From: DATJGS01 sp035494735
GTDB taxonomy: Bacteria > Eisenbacteria > RBG-16-71-46
NCBI GenBank assembly: GCA_035494735.1
Contig: DATJGS010000035.1
Coordinates: forward strand, 14,556 to 78,555
Direction of reading: 5' to 3'
DNA: 64,000 bases
Part shown: one piece after another, positions 7,245-16,083 of the stretch
Layout of the letters: every line of letters begins with the position of its first letter
How positions within the stretch are numbered: the stretch's first letter is position 1
Program-made: the position numbers and the translations under genes
Notes under the pieces: model-generated
Database searches by the model: none
What the model was told of the DNA's origin: nothing
The model's input: only the letters and a program-made list of their open reading frames with translations

Positions 7245-10200
7245 GGGTTGTCTCCCTCGCGTTGCGCCTGCGGCGAATCCGGCTTCGAGCCGCCGCGCCG
7301 CGCGTGCGCGCCGTCCTTCGCGCCGTGCTTGTCGGAGCGGGATTCGGGGCGCGGCTCGGGCGGCACGGTGGCGGCGACCAGCGGGTAGTCGACCTCGGGG
7401 CGGAAGTAGAAGCGCGCGCCGAGGCGGTGCCACAGGGCGCCCCGCGCGTCCGCGATCCAAGAGTCGGCGGGCGTTTCTCCCGGATTGCGACGCAGGAGAT
7501 CCGTCCACACGTTCTCGCCGCGGTCGGCGAACGCCTGGGCCTGTCTCAGCAGCACGTCCTCGTACGCCGTGAGATCGTCCCCCTTGAGATCGGCAGGTCG
7601 CTCGCTCTGCTCCAGCGCTTCGGAGAACCCGATCAGGGCCTGGCCGGTGCGGAACGTGGCGGCGTGCGACCAGCCCGGATCGCCCATCTCGACGCAGGCC
7701 TTGTAGCGGGACAGCACGGCATCGAGCGACTTCTGCTTCGCCGCGATCGAGGCGGCGAGCGGCTGGCGCAGGCGCTGGCCCGAGTAAGCCGCGCACGCCT
7801 CTTCGCCCTGCAGGAAGCGCACCTGGGCGAGCAGCCCGTGCGACGCGAGCTTGGGATGCAGCGCGGCGCGCTTCAGGTACTCCGGTAGAGGGCGCAGCGG
7901 CGCCGCCGGCGCTCCGCGCTTCGTGGGCGGGGTGGCGAGCAGCGCGGAGATCGGGTGGTTCGGACCCACGGTCGCGATCTCGCGCCGCGCCATGCCCTCG
8001 AGGATGTCCATCGCCGTTTCCACGTCGTCGGGATACAGGCGGATGTAGCCGAGGCGCAGGCTGTCGGCCACCGCCACGTGGCCGGCGTCGGCGTGGAGAT
8101 CGGCGGCCTTCAGCCACGCGCCGCGTGCGCTCGAGTCGGCGGGGAAGTGGCGGGCGTACGCGACGAACGCGTCCGCGGCCTTGTCGCGCTCTCCCGCACG
8201 CTGCCAGGCGCGGGCGATCTCGAGGTGCGCGTCGCGCACGTACTCGCTGGACGGGAAGCGGTCGATCAGTCCGTGCAGCGCGTCCACGCCCTGGTTCGTG
8301 GAGCCGGCCGCGAGATACGCGAGCCCGGCCCGATATTGGGCGAGAGGCGCGTGTTCGTACGCCGGCCAGCGCTCCGCGACGCGCCCGAACAGCTCGGCGT
8401 GGCGGCGGTAGTTCGAGGAGTCGGCGGCCACGGACGCTTCGGCCGCACGGTAATACGCGATGGGAATCGCGCGCGCCGAGCTGCGCGCCAGCGAGTCGAG
8501 ACCGGCGCGTCGCGCGGCGACGAGCGTGCTCTCGTAGGCGACGCCCGCTTCCTCGAAATGTCCGAGATGGAACTGTGCGTCGGCGCCGAGCCCGCGCGCG
8601 AGCGGCGCGCGCCGGTCGTCGGGATGATGCGTCGCCAGCGCGGTGAAGTCGTCGGTCGCGCGCTCGTACCAGCCGTGGGCCAGCGCCAGGTTGCCCTCGC
8701 GCCAGCGCAGGTCGGCGGCCTTCGGGTGATTCGGCAGGCGCGCCAGCAGCTCGTCGGCGACGCGCAGCTCGGCATGGGCCAGCGAATCGCTGCCGAGCGT
8801 CGCGTGATCGGCGCGACCCTGCGTGCGCGAACGCTCGTACCACGCGTCCGTGACCGCGACGCGCTGCCACAACGCGAGCGCGGCGATACTGTCGTCGGAC
8901 GCGCGCGAGGCCGCCGTGTAGTGGGTGAGCGCCGTCGCGTAGTCGCCGAGTTCGAGCCCGGCTTCGCCGGCGTTCAGCTCGAAGCGCGGCGCCTCCGCGT
9001 CGCTCGGCCAGTGCGCGAGCAGCGTCTCGTACATGGCGAGGGCCTGGCGCCAGTTCTCGAGCGAGCCGCCGGCCCGCGCCGCCCGGTGCTGTTCCAGCGC
9101 GACGTCGAGCCACGCGCCGCGCGCGAACCGCTCGCCGGCGGTGCGCACCGAATCCGAGCCCTGCGCCGCGGCCCAGTCCGAGCCCGGCACGAAATGCGGT
9201 GCGTAAGTCAGGCGCGCATGGCGGCCGAGCGCGGGCTGGTTCGAGCGCTGGTACGTGTCGAGCAGGCGCTCGGCGCTGAGCAGCGCGTCCGCGTCGCGCG
9301 GGAATCGCGCGAGCGCGAGCGAATCCGAAGCGGCGGCGTCGTTGAACAGACTGAAGCGCCGGAAGTGCTGGCCGAGCGCGAGCAGGAGGTGGTGCTCGTA
9401 CGGCCGGCTGCCGACCCGATCGAAGTACGCGGCGAACGCGGGCGCGCCGCCCGAGCGGGCCATGCAGTGCGTGAAGTACGACTCGGCCTCGTGCTCGACG
9501 TCCACGCGGATCGCCGGGCGCGCCGCCGAGGCATACAGGTCGAGCACGCCGCGGAACGCGTCGGCGGCGGCCGCGAAGTGATCCTGATTGAACTCGGCCC
9601 AGCCCATCTTGTAGAGCGCGATCGTGCGCAGGTTGTCGTCCGGGCCGGTCGCGGCGTTCGCGTAGTCGGCGGCGCACGCGGCGTAGTCGCGCGCGGCGAA
9701 CGCCAGGTCGCCCATGCGTACAGTCGCTTCCTGGCAGTACGCCGACGTCGGGTGCTTCTCGACCAGCTCGCGGAAATAGCGCGCGGCGTCCGGGTCGCCG
9801 TTCTCGGCCAGGATCATGCCGGCGTTGAATAGCACGGCGTCGGTGTGCGCGAACGTGCTGTCCTCGGCCAGGATCTTCCGGTACAGGGTGAGCGCGGCCG
9901 CGTTGTCCAGCACGGGCACCGCGGACGGCGCGTGGCCGGCGGACTGCGCGGCCAGGTACTCGGCCATGTCCGTGCGGAAGCGCGCGCGCGCCTCGACGAG
10001 CCGGAGATCGGCCAGGCGGAAGCGCATCTCGCCGCGCGTGGCCGACTGGGGATGCCGATCGAGGAACGCCTGCGCGCGGGCGATGGCCTCGTGCCGCCAC
10101 GCCGCGACGTCCGGGCGGTCGGCGGCGTCCGTACCGGCGGAGTCCGCCGTGGTGTCGAGCACGGCCAGCGCGTACGCGGACGCCGCCAGGCCGTAGTCGA

Positions 10201-12235
10201 GGCCCTCGCGCTCGGCGTCGAGGGCGGCGCGCGCCTCGAGCACCGCGCGGCGCGCCACGCTCTGACGCAACGCGAACGCGCGCGCGCTCAGTGTGTCGCG
10301 CGAACGGCCGAGCCGCGCCTCGTCGGCCACGAGTTCACGCAGCCGGGCGCTGCTCGCGGTCGCGGCCAGGCTGGAATCGACGTCGCGGCCCAGGCCGCGC
10401 GCGATCGCCACCAGGCTCGCGGCGTCCGCGCGCTCCGCGCCCACGCGATCGATGAGCTTGGGACGCCAGGCCTCGGCGTAGGAGCGGGCGATGAGGTCCG
10501 GGATGCCGGCCGCGAGTCGGGCGAGCAGGTCGCGCACGCCCTGGGTGAGCGCCTCCTCGGCGTCGACCACGCTGTCCGCGCCCGCGTAACCGGGCGGCGT
10601 CGGCGCGGTGCGCGAGCGCGTCACCGGATCCAGGTGGTAGAAACGCATGCCCTGCATCCAGAGGGCGCTGCGGTCCGCCTCGTCCAGCAGCCGTCGCGCG
10701 CGCGCCACGATCTGCCGGCTGGCCGAGTCACGCACGGCGCGCAACCGAGCGTCCACGGCGTCGAGCGTGGCGCGCAGCGAGTCGAGGCGCGACAGGCGCG
10801 CGGCGAGCAGCGTCTGCTCGTCGGCCACGTGGCCGCGACCGAGCGCGAAGTACCCGCGCTGGCGCTCGAGCGCGGCGCGCTCCTCCGCCACCGCCCAGCG
10901 CGTGCGCGACAGCTGGTACGAAGCCTCGTCGCGCGCGCGCTCGGCGGCGGCGACACGGGCCAGCGCGGACTCGGGCGGCGCGGGGATGGCCCAGCGCGTC
11001 GCGACGGCGGCGGGGACGATCGGCGCGGGCGGCGACGTCGCCTCGGGCTCCGCCGCGAGATCCGCGGCCGCGTCGCCGAGGCGCGCGGCCTCCCCGCCCG
11101 CGGCACGGCCGTCGAGCGGCCACGTCGTGCCGCCGGGAACGTCGCTCTGCCACGCGACCCACACGTCGTCGAACTTGCCGCCGGAGACGAGGCGATCGAG
11201 CGTCGTGCGCTCGTCGTTCCAGTCGCTGTTCGCGGAATCGTAACGCGCCTCGGCCTCGACCCAGCGCCCGGCGTCGAGCGCCTGGCCGCCCAGCGCGGCG
11301 AGCACGCCGCGGCGGTCCGCGTACGTCGTGTCGGCGGCGGCCAGCGAATCGAGCAGCGCCACGCCGCCCGCCGCGTCGCCGTGCTCGAGGCGGCTGAGTC
11401 CGAGGAGGTGACGGGCGCGGGCCGCGTAGCGGCCGCCCGGCGGGACGGCTTCCAGCAGCGGCGCCGGATCCTCGCCCCGGTTCGCGGCGCGGGCGGCGCG
11501 CTCGAGCAGCGCGGCGCCCGCGAGGTCGCGACCGAGCGCGCTCGAGGTGTCGGCGGCCGACAGGCGCTCCAACTCCGCGCTCGCGTCGTCGCCATGCGCT
11601 TCCAGGGCGCGTACGCGCAGGTAGGACGTGAGCGGCGCGTCGGGGTCCTGGCGCTCGGCGTCGTCGAGCAGGCGCAGCGCGGACGCCGCGTCGCCGCGGC
11701 GCAGCAGCAGGCTCGCCGTCAGCACGTCGGCCGCCGTGACGCCGGTCGCGGCCGGGGGCGTCGAATCCGCCGGCGCGCCCGCGCCGCCGTCGCTCTCGAT
11801 GGCCGCGCGTTCGTAGGCCAGCCAGCGCGCGTATGGGCTGTCGTCGCGCCAGCGCTCGGCGACGCGCGCGAGCGCCGCGAAACGCGCGCGGCTGCCGAGC
11901 TCGAGATACGCCTCGCCGAGCAGGAACGCGGCCCGATCCTCGTCCGCGAACGTGGACTCGGCCGCGAAGTCGATGGGCTCGAGCGCGTCGATTACGCCCT
12001 GCGCGTGCCCGAGGCTGCGCTCGGCCGCGGCGCGCTCGAGACGCAGGCGCGACCAGTCGGCCAGCGTGTCCCCGGCGGCGAGCGCGTGCGCCGCCGGATT
12101 CCCGGGTGCGGCGGGCGCGGTCGCATCCTGGGCGCGCGCCGGCGCGGGTCCGCCGGCCCCCGCGAGCAGGAGGGCACCGAGGACCGCGACGCGGAACGGC
12201 ACGTGGACGGGAAGCCGCGGCATGCGCAGCCTCAT
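7241..12235 (-). CDS. Giant periplasmic TPR-repeat protein
   Basis: A 1664-residue exported protein, the largest gene in the window. The signal peptide ends near residue 36 (PAPARAQ). Numerous Ala-rich helix pairs read as degenerate tetratricopeptide repeats through most of the length, for example AFLLGEAYLELGSRARFAAL, DAVLFNAGMILAENGDPDAARYFRELVEKHP, RMGDLAFAARDYAACAADYANAA and AQYRAGLAYLAAGSTNQGVDAL. A more charged, probably coiled-coil region lies near residues 430-520. It plausibly spans the periplasm as a scaffold, comparable to AgmK/GltI or AgmU/GltD (inference). The ATG at 12235 is chosen because it overlaps the upstream stop (ATGA); an alternative ATG is at 12223. Confidence 0.85.
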   Translation of the reverse strand: MRLRMPRLPVHVPFRVAVLGALLLAGAGGPAPARAQDATAPAAPGNPAAHALAAGDTLADWSRLRLERAAAERSLGHAQGVIDALEPIDFAAESTFADEDRAAFLLGEAYLELGSRARFAALARVAERWRDDSPYARWLAYERAAIESDGGAGAPADSTPPAATGVTAADVLTASLLLRRGDAASALRLLDDAERQDPDAPLTSYLRVRALEAHGDDASAELERLSAADTSSALGRDLAGAALLERAARAANRGEDPAPLLEAVPPGGRYAARARHLLGLSRLEHGDAAGGVALLDSLAAADTTYADRRGVLAALGGQALDAGRWVEAEARYDSANSDWNDERTTLDRLVSGGKFDDVWVAWQSDVPGGTTWPLDGRAAGGEAARLGDAAADLAAEPEATSPPAPIVPAAVATRWAIPAPPESALARVAAAERARDEASYQLSRTRWAVAEERAALERQRGYFALGRGHVADEQTLLAARLSRLDSLRATLDAVDARLRAVRDSASRQIVARARRLLDEADRSALWMQGMRFYHLDPVTRSRTAPTPPGYAGADSVVDAEEALTQGVRDLLARLAAGIPDLIARSYAEAWRPKLIDRVGAERADAASLVAIARGLGRDVDSSLAATASSARLRELVADEARLGRSRDTLSARAFALRQSVARRAVLEARAALDAEREGLDYGLAASAYALAVLDTTADSAGTDAADRPDVAAWRHEAIARAQAFLDRHPQSATRGEMRFRLADLRLVEARARFRTDMAEYLAAQSAGHAPSAVPVLDNAAALTLYRKILAEDSTFAHTDAVLFNAGMILAENGDPDAARYFRELVEKHPTSAYCQEATVRMGDLAFAARDYAACAADYANAATGPDDNLRTIALYKMGWAEFNQDHFAAAADAFRGVLDLYASAARPAIRVDVEHEAESYFTHCMARSGGAPAFAAYFDRVGSRPYEHHLLLALGQHFRRFSLFNDAAASDSLALARFPRDADALLSAERLLDTYQRSNQPALGRHARLTYAPHFVPGSDWAAAQGSDSVRTAGERFARGAWLDVALEQHRAARAGGSLENWRQALAMYETLLAHWPSDAEAPRFELNAGEAGLELGDYATALTHYTAASRASDDSIAALALWQRVAVTDAWYERSRTQGRADHATLGSDSLAHAELRVADELLARLPNHPKAADLRWREGNLALAHGWYERATDDFTALATHHPDDRRAPLARGLGADAQFHLGHFEEAGVAYESTLVAARRAGLDSLARSSARAIPIAYYRAAEASVAADSSNYRRHAELFGRVAERWPAYEHAPLAQYRAGLAYLAAGSTNQGVDALHGLIDRFPSSEYVRDAHLEIARAWQRAGERDKAADAFVAYARHFPADSSARGAWLKAADLHADAGHVAVADSLRLGYIRLYPDDVETAMDILEGMARREIATVGPNHPISALLATPPTKRGAPAAPLRPLPEYLKRAALHPKLASHGLLAQVRFLQGEEACAAYSGQRLRQPLAASIAAKQKSLDAVLSRYKACVEMGDPGWSHAATFRTGQALIGFSEALEQSERPADLKGDDLTAYEDVLLRQAQAFADRGENVWTDLLRRNPGETPADSWIADARGALWHRLGARFYFRPEVDYPLVAATVPPEPRPESRSDKHGAKDGAHARRGGSKPDSPQAQREGDNP

Positions 12236-13116
12236 CCGTCGCTGGAGGGAATCCTGGCGTCGTACAGCCAGGTGCTGGCGCGGATGCTCGGGGCGCCGCG
12301 CGCGGCATCGAGCGTGGACAGGTCGAGGCGCAGCATCGTAAGGCGGTCGCGCGGCGGCTCGAGCGCGACGTATCCGGTGTCGCCGGCCGGCCACGCCGCG
12401 CCGCCGATGCCGATCTCCAGCGTCTGGGCGCGCGGCTCGACGAAGCCGCGGAACACCTGAACCGCGCCGCCGCGCTTGAGAATGGCGCGTTCCGCTTCGC
12501 CGAGCGTCACCGTGATACGGGCACCGCCCTCGACGGTCACGGAGATCTCGCTCAGGGGCGACGCGCCGGGATCGCCGGTGATCACGACGGCGAGCGCGGT
12601 CTGCTGGCGCCCCGTGAAATCCGCCTGCAGCACGGACAGGCGCTCGCGTTGCGCGGCGAGCAGGCGCTCCATCCCGTCCAACTCGCTCTCGAGGTCGCCG
12701 AGCTGCGTCACGCTGGCGAGCAGCGTCAGGCGGCTGCGCCGCTCTTCGGCGGACGCCACGGAATCGCGCGCGCCGAGGACGTCGGCGAGCATGGACTGAT
12801 ACGCGAGGAAGCGCGGATCGACGGCGGTGGTCTCGCCGTGCCCGGCGATCGGACGCTGGCGCAGCAGGTCGAAACGCCCGCGGATGAAATCGCGGTTCTC
12901 CTTGAGGAAGCGCAGCGTCGTCAGCTTCTCGCTGGGCGGGCGCACGCGCTCGATGCGCACGAGGACGGGCGCGTCGCCCGGCACCGGCGCGGCATCGCCG
13001 GCGTCATCGGCCCGGGCGGGACCGGCGTGCAGCGCGAGGACGGACAGCACCACGGCGAACGCGCCGCGCGCGACCGCGGCGGAATCGACGAACGTGAAGC
13101 GAGAGTGCCGTTCCAT
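12232..13116 (-). CDS. Exported coiled-coil protein of the envelope operon
   Basis: A 294-residue product with a signal peptide ending in PARADDA (about residue 36). It has a charged helical region with heptad-like spacing (about residues 115-170, LGDLESELDGMERLLAAQRERLSVL) and a C-terminal beta-rich domain from about residue 175 (VVITGDPGASPLSEISVTVEGGARITVTL onward). No family was recognised. It is the first gene of the ATGA-coupled chain and starts 4 bases after the stop of the upstream 196-aa gene. It may be a periplasmic adaptor of the same complex as the TPR and AgmX-like proteins (inference from position). Confidence 0.72.
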   Translation of the reverse strand: MERHSRFTFVDSAAVARGAFAVVLSVLALHAGPARADDAGDAAPVPGDAPVLVRIERVRPPSEKLTTLRFLKENRDFIRGRFDLLRQRPIAGHGETTAVDPRFLAYQSMLADVLGARDSVASAEERRSRLTLLASVTQLGDLESELDGMERLLAAQRERLSVLQADFTGRQQTALAVVITGDPGASPLSEISVTVEGGARITVTLGEAERAILKRGGAVQVFRGFVEPRAQTLEIGIGGAAWPAGDTGYVALEPPRDRLTMLRLDLSTLDAARGAPSIRASTWLYDARIPSSDG

Positions 13117-13120
13117 GGCG

Positions 13121-13711
13121 TCAGCCCCTCCAGGTCCGACGTACCTTGCCGTCGGATGCGTCCACGACCACGAACAGCGACGGGGCGTGCGGCGCGGTGT
13201 AGATCAGGGTCCAGGTGGTCTCGTCGGGATCGCCTTCGTTGAACGCGCCGCGCATCAGCAGCATCGTGCCGAGCGCGCCGCCGTGCTTCTCGCGGAACTC
13301 GCGGCCGACTTCACGCTCCGCCGCGTCCAGCGCCGCGCCGCTGTCCATCCAGTCGCCGGCCAGCGGCGGCGCGTCGAACTTCATGGTCAGGTCCTCGGCC
13401 ACGGCGATGCGCCCGTCGCGCACCGAGTAGATGCGGCACTTCTCGAGCCACGGCGAGTAGTAGAGGTAGCCCCAGCGCGGGGCCACGCCGCCGGCGGCCA
13501 CGTCCTCGTCGTTCTCGACGTAGACGAGGAACGCGTCGGGCGACCAGCTGTGCGCGGCGGCCGCGGCCGCCTCCACGCCGGCGCGCGCCGCGAACGCGAC
13601 GTGGGGCGCCGCTCCGGCCGGGGCCGCGAAGGCGACGAGACACAGGCTCAGCAACCACGCGTGGCCGAACAGGCCACGCACGGATATCCATGGGGTGCGA
13701 AGGTCGCGCAT
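13121..13711 (-). CDS. Exported protein of unknown function
   Basis: A 196-residue product. The signal peptide lies in about the first 36 residues (AWLLSLCLVAFAAPAGAA). The mature part contains FLVYVENDEDV, RWGYLYYSP, KCRIYSVRDGRI and a C-terminal TWTLIYTAP...FVVVDASDGKVRRTWRG segment, which resembles a PepSY-like beta-sheet module. That resemblance is only by eye. It lies 11 bases after the SH3/beta-barrel gene and 4 bases before the coiled-coil gene, so it belongs to the same transcription unit. Confidence 0.65.
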   Translation of the reverse strand: MRDLRTPWISVRGLFGHAWLLSLCLVAFAAPAGAAPHVAFAARAGVEAAAAAAHSWSPDAFLVYVENDEDVAAGGVAPRWGYLYYSPWLEKCRIYSVRDGRIAVAEDLTMKFDAPPLAGDWMDSGAALDAAEREVGREFREKHGGALGTMLLMRGAFNEGDPDETTWTLIYTAPHAPSLFVVVDASDGKVRRTWRG

Positions 13712-13722
13712 CGGCGTCGCTC

Positions 13723-14661
13723 CTAGAAGAGTAGGGAACTGCCGAGCGTGAACTCGACGTTGTCGTTCTGGACCCGCGCGTCGTCGGGGCCGGACTTGAA
13801 GCGGTAGTCGCGGAACTCCCAGCGCATCGCCGTGCGTTTGGACAGGAACAGCGTGGTGCCGGCGCCGAAGTTGTAGCTGAACTCCGAGCGGCCGAGCATC
13901 AGCGTGGAGCCGACGCCGCCGGTGAAGAACGGCACCATCTGACGTCCGGGCAGCAGCTCGTACGTCAGATTCATGTGGTAGAACAGCATGTCGAACTTCT
14001 CGGCCTCGAGCGACAGATCGAACAGCGATTCGACGATCTCGGCTGGGCGGTTGACGCGCGTCCACGCCACGCCGCCCTCGGCCTGCAGGCGATCGAACAT
14101 GTAGTAGCCGAGGCGCCCGCCGAGCGCGAGCGAGTTGGACTTGCGATCGAACGCGTATGCCCCGGCGTAGCCGGTGAGGATGAACGTGCCCGTGCGCGAG
14201 AACAGCTTGGGGTTCGGCTTGAACTCGAGACCCGACGTGTCGTCGAGCTCCTGGCACAGCGACGAATGCACCCAGCCGGTCTCGCTGTCGGACAGCCGCA
14301 CGTTGTACCAGTCGCCGCTCTTGGCGATCACCGGGAACGTCGCGCCCCTCGCGTAGACGCCGACGATCGAGAAGCTGCTGCCGGGCCCGGAGCGCACGAC
14401 GTTCTGCGACTTCTGGTTGAAACGCACGCGGCGCGTGGCCACGACGGGGTGCGTGTTCATGGCGGGGCGGGCCGGCGCGTCGGACGCCACGATGGGCGCG
14501 GGGCCCAGCGAATCGGGCGGCGCGTCGGCGCTCGCGGCGGCCGGCGCGTCGGGCGCGGACTGGGCGCGGGCCGGGAGCGCGGGAAGCAGCGCGGCCAGCG
14601 CCAGCAGGCTGAGCAGCGGGAGCGCCGGAGACAGCCGGCGCGCCCGGGATCGCTTCGTCAT
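13723..14661 (-). CDS. Outer-membrane beta-barrel protein with N-terminal SH3 domain
   Basis: A 312-residue protein with a signal peptide ending in PARAQ (about residue 34) and a Pro/Ala linker. A bacterial SH3 domain spans about residues 78-135 (VVRSGPGSSFSIVGVYARGATFPVI and WYNVRLSDSETGWVHSSL). An eight-strand-like outer-membrane barrel follows, with alternating segments such as FILTGYAGAYAFD, LALGGRLGYYMFD and VEFTLGSSLLF; a terminal aromatic Phe is typical of barrel insertion. It could anchor the operon's machinery to peptidoglycan and outer membrane (inference). It starts 10 bases after the previous gene. Confidence 0.82.
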   Translation of the reverse strand: MTKRSRARRLSPALPLLSLLALAALLPALPARAQSAPDAPAAASADAPPDSLGPAPIVASDAPARPAMNTHPVVATRRVRFNQKSQNVVRSGPGSSFSIVGVYARGATFPVIAKSGDWYNVRLSDSETGWVHSSLCQELDDTSGLEFKPNPKLFSRTGTFILTGYAGAYAFDRKSNSLALGGRLGYYMFDRLQAEGGVAWTRVNRPAEIVESLFDLSLEAEKFDMLFYHMNLTYELLPGRQMVPFFTGGVGSTLMLGRSEFSYNFGAGTTLFLSKRTAMRWEFRDYRFKSGPDDARVQNDNVEFTLGSSLLF

Positions 14662-14671
14662 GACGTCCCTT

Positions 14672-15442
14672 TCACGGTTGGCGGAAGAACCAGCTCAGCT
14701 CGAGCCGCGCGCTCCAGTTGCCGAACGCTTCGCGTCCGGCGGTCACGGTGTTCCCGCTGCGATGCGCGGCGTCGAGTGCGAACACCTCGCGCTCCACCGC
14801 GAGACCCGCCATCCACGGGCCGCGCAGCGCGTGCCGTGTGGCGAGTCCGAAGCCGCCCGTCCATTCGTCGATCGGGCGGAAGTCGATGTCGATCGGCGTG
14901 CCCGTGCCCGGGTCCACGCTCAGGTGCTCGGGGTCGTAGCCGAGGTGCAGGCGTCCGCCGCTCGCGGTCGCCAGCAGCGGCAGGCCGGCGACGTCGAGCA
15001 CGCGCGCTTCGCCGGTCAGCTCCCAGCTCGTCGCGCGCACGTGCGGCGTGACCGGCAGCCCGGGCGCGCCGAGGCCCTGCGTCGTCGACGTCGTCCACAG
15101 ACGGGCGCTGGCGCTCCAGCGCCCGCGGCCGGCGCGCGCGACGATGCCCCACGCGGCCTGCGGCCTCACGTCCCACTGATAGTTCGCGAGCGTGCCGTCC
15201 CACGACGTCGAGCCCGACAGCGCGCCGAGCGACAGCCACCACGTGGACGCGCGTCGGAGTGTCGACGAGCCCGCGTCGTCGCGCATCGGTCGCACCGCGC
15301 TCACGTCGTCGAGCGGCACGGTGATTTCGGCGGAGGACGCGATCGAGGCGGCGAGCGCGAGCGTGACGATCGCGCACGCCACGGTCACGCCCCGATACCG
15401 GGCGCGAGCGCGGAACGGCGCATGCCGGGGGCGGAGCGTCAT
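14672..15442 (-). CDS. Exported beta-rich protein, probable outer-membrane barrel
   Basis: A 256-residue product. The signal region (about residues 15-38) ends in ASSAE. The rest alternates short beta-strand-like segments (WWLSLGALSG, WGIVARAGRGRWSASARLW, SWELTGEARVL, WMAGLAVEREVF) and ends in LELSWFFRQP. The alternation and terminal aromatic residues suggest an outer-membrane barrel; no family is recognised. The ATG at 15442 overlaps the preceding stop (ATGA), coupling it to the lipoprotein gene upstream. Confidence 0.68.
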   Translation of the reverse strand: MTLRPRHAPFRARARYRGVTVACAIVTLALAASIASSAEITVPLDDVSAVRPMRDDAGSSTLRRASTWWLSLGALSGSTSWDGTLANYQWDVRPQAAWGIVARAGRGRWSASARLWTTSTTQGLGAPGLPVTPHVRATSWELTGEARVLDVAGLPLLATASGGRLHLGYDPEHLSVDPGTGTPIDIDFRPIDEWTGGFGLATRHALRGPWMAGLAVEREVFALDAAHRSGNTVTAGREAFGNWSARLELSWFFRQP

Positions 15443-16074
15443 GGCTGCGGCGTCCCCACGGCCAGCTCCATGCCGATCGGCAGGATCTGATAAGGGCCCG
15501 ACGGGTACGGCGTGATGATCAGCGTGTCCGTGCCGTCCTGGCGTTCGACCTTGTCGCCGTTCGCGAGGTAGCACAGCAGGAACAGGCTGCCCGGCGAGCC
15601 GGACGGCGGCACGCCGGCGGCGAACGAGAAGTCCACGTGCTGGATGAGATGCGGCCAGCCGGTCACGGCGCGCGTGCCGCGGCCGAGCGAGACCGAGTTC
15701 GCGAGCACGTAGTCGATGGCCTGGGCCATCGGCAGGCGCGGCGCGTTCGGGTTCACCGGCTCGCTGCCGGGCGCGATGGTCGGGCTGGCGCGCAGCTCGG
15801 CGACCTCGTATCCCGTCAGCAGCGAGCGGAACGTGATGTCCGTGCTCAGCGTGATCGGCTGGACCGTGGACCCGGGCAGCGTCTGCGCCGGCGCCACGCT
15901 CCACGACTGGACGTCGACGCGTGTCCACTCGTCCTCGAGCTTGGGCGCGTCGAAGCAGCCCGAGACCAGCACGGGCGTGAGCGCGAGCGCGATCCCGAAC
16001 CCGAGGCCGAGCCGGCGACGCCGCGGGGCGCCGCTCGGGATCGGGATCCGTTGTTCAGGACAGAAGGCGTTCAT
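15439..16074 (-). CDS. Lipoprotein of unknown function
   Basis: A 211-residue product. The signal peptide has a basic n-region (PRRRRLG) and a lipobox LVSGC with Cys near residue 40. The mature part has no recognised domain; it contains YEVAELRASP, AQAIDYVLANSVSLG and a C-terminal segment DTLIITPYPSGPYQILPIGMEL. It lies between the NHL-propeller gene (9 bases upstream) and a probable barrel gene (ATGA overlap), consistent with an outer-membrane-associated partner of those proteins. Confidence 0.68.
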   Translation of the reverse strand: MNAFCPEQRIPIPSGAPRRRRLGLGFGIALALTPVLVSGCFDAPKLEDEWTRVDVQSWSVAPAQTLPGSTVQPITLSTDITFRSLLTGYEVAELRASPTIAPGSEPVNPNAPRLPMAQAIDYVLANSVSLGRGTRAVTGWPHLIQHVDFSFAAGVPPSGSPGSLFLLCYLANGDKVERQDGTDTLIITPYPSGPYQILPIGMELAVGTPQP

Positions 16075-16083
16075 GGGAGGCCT

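Noticed and set aside
9845..12460. An 871-aa plus-strand frame opposite the giant TPR gene
   Set aside because: Arg/Val/Gly/His-rich shadow with no domain; the minus-strand frame carries a signal peptide and TPRs.
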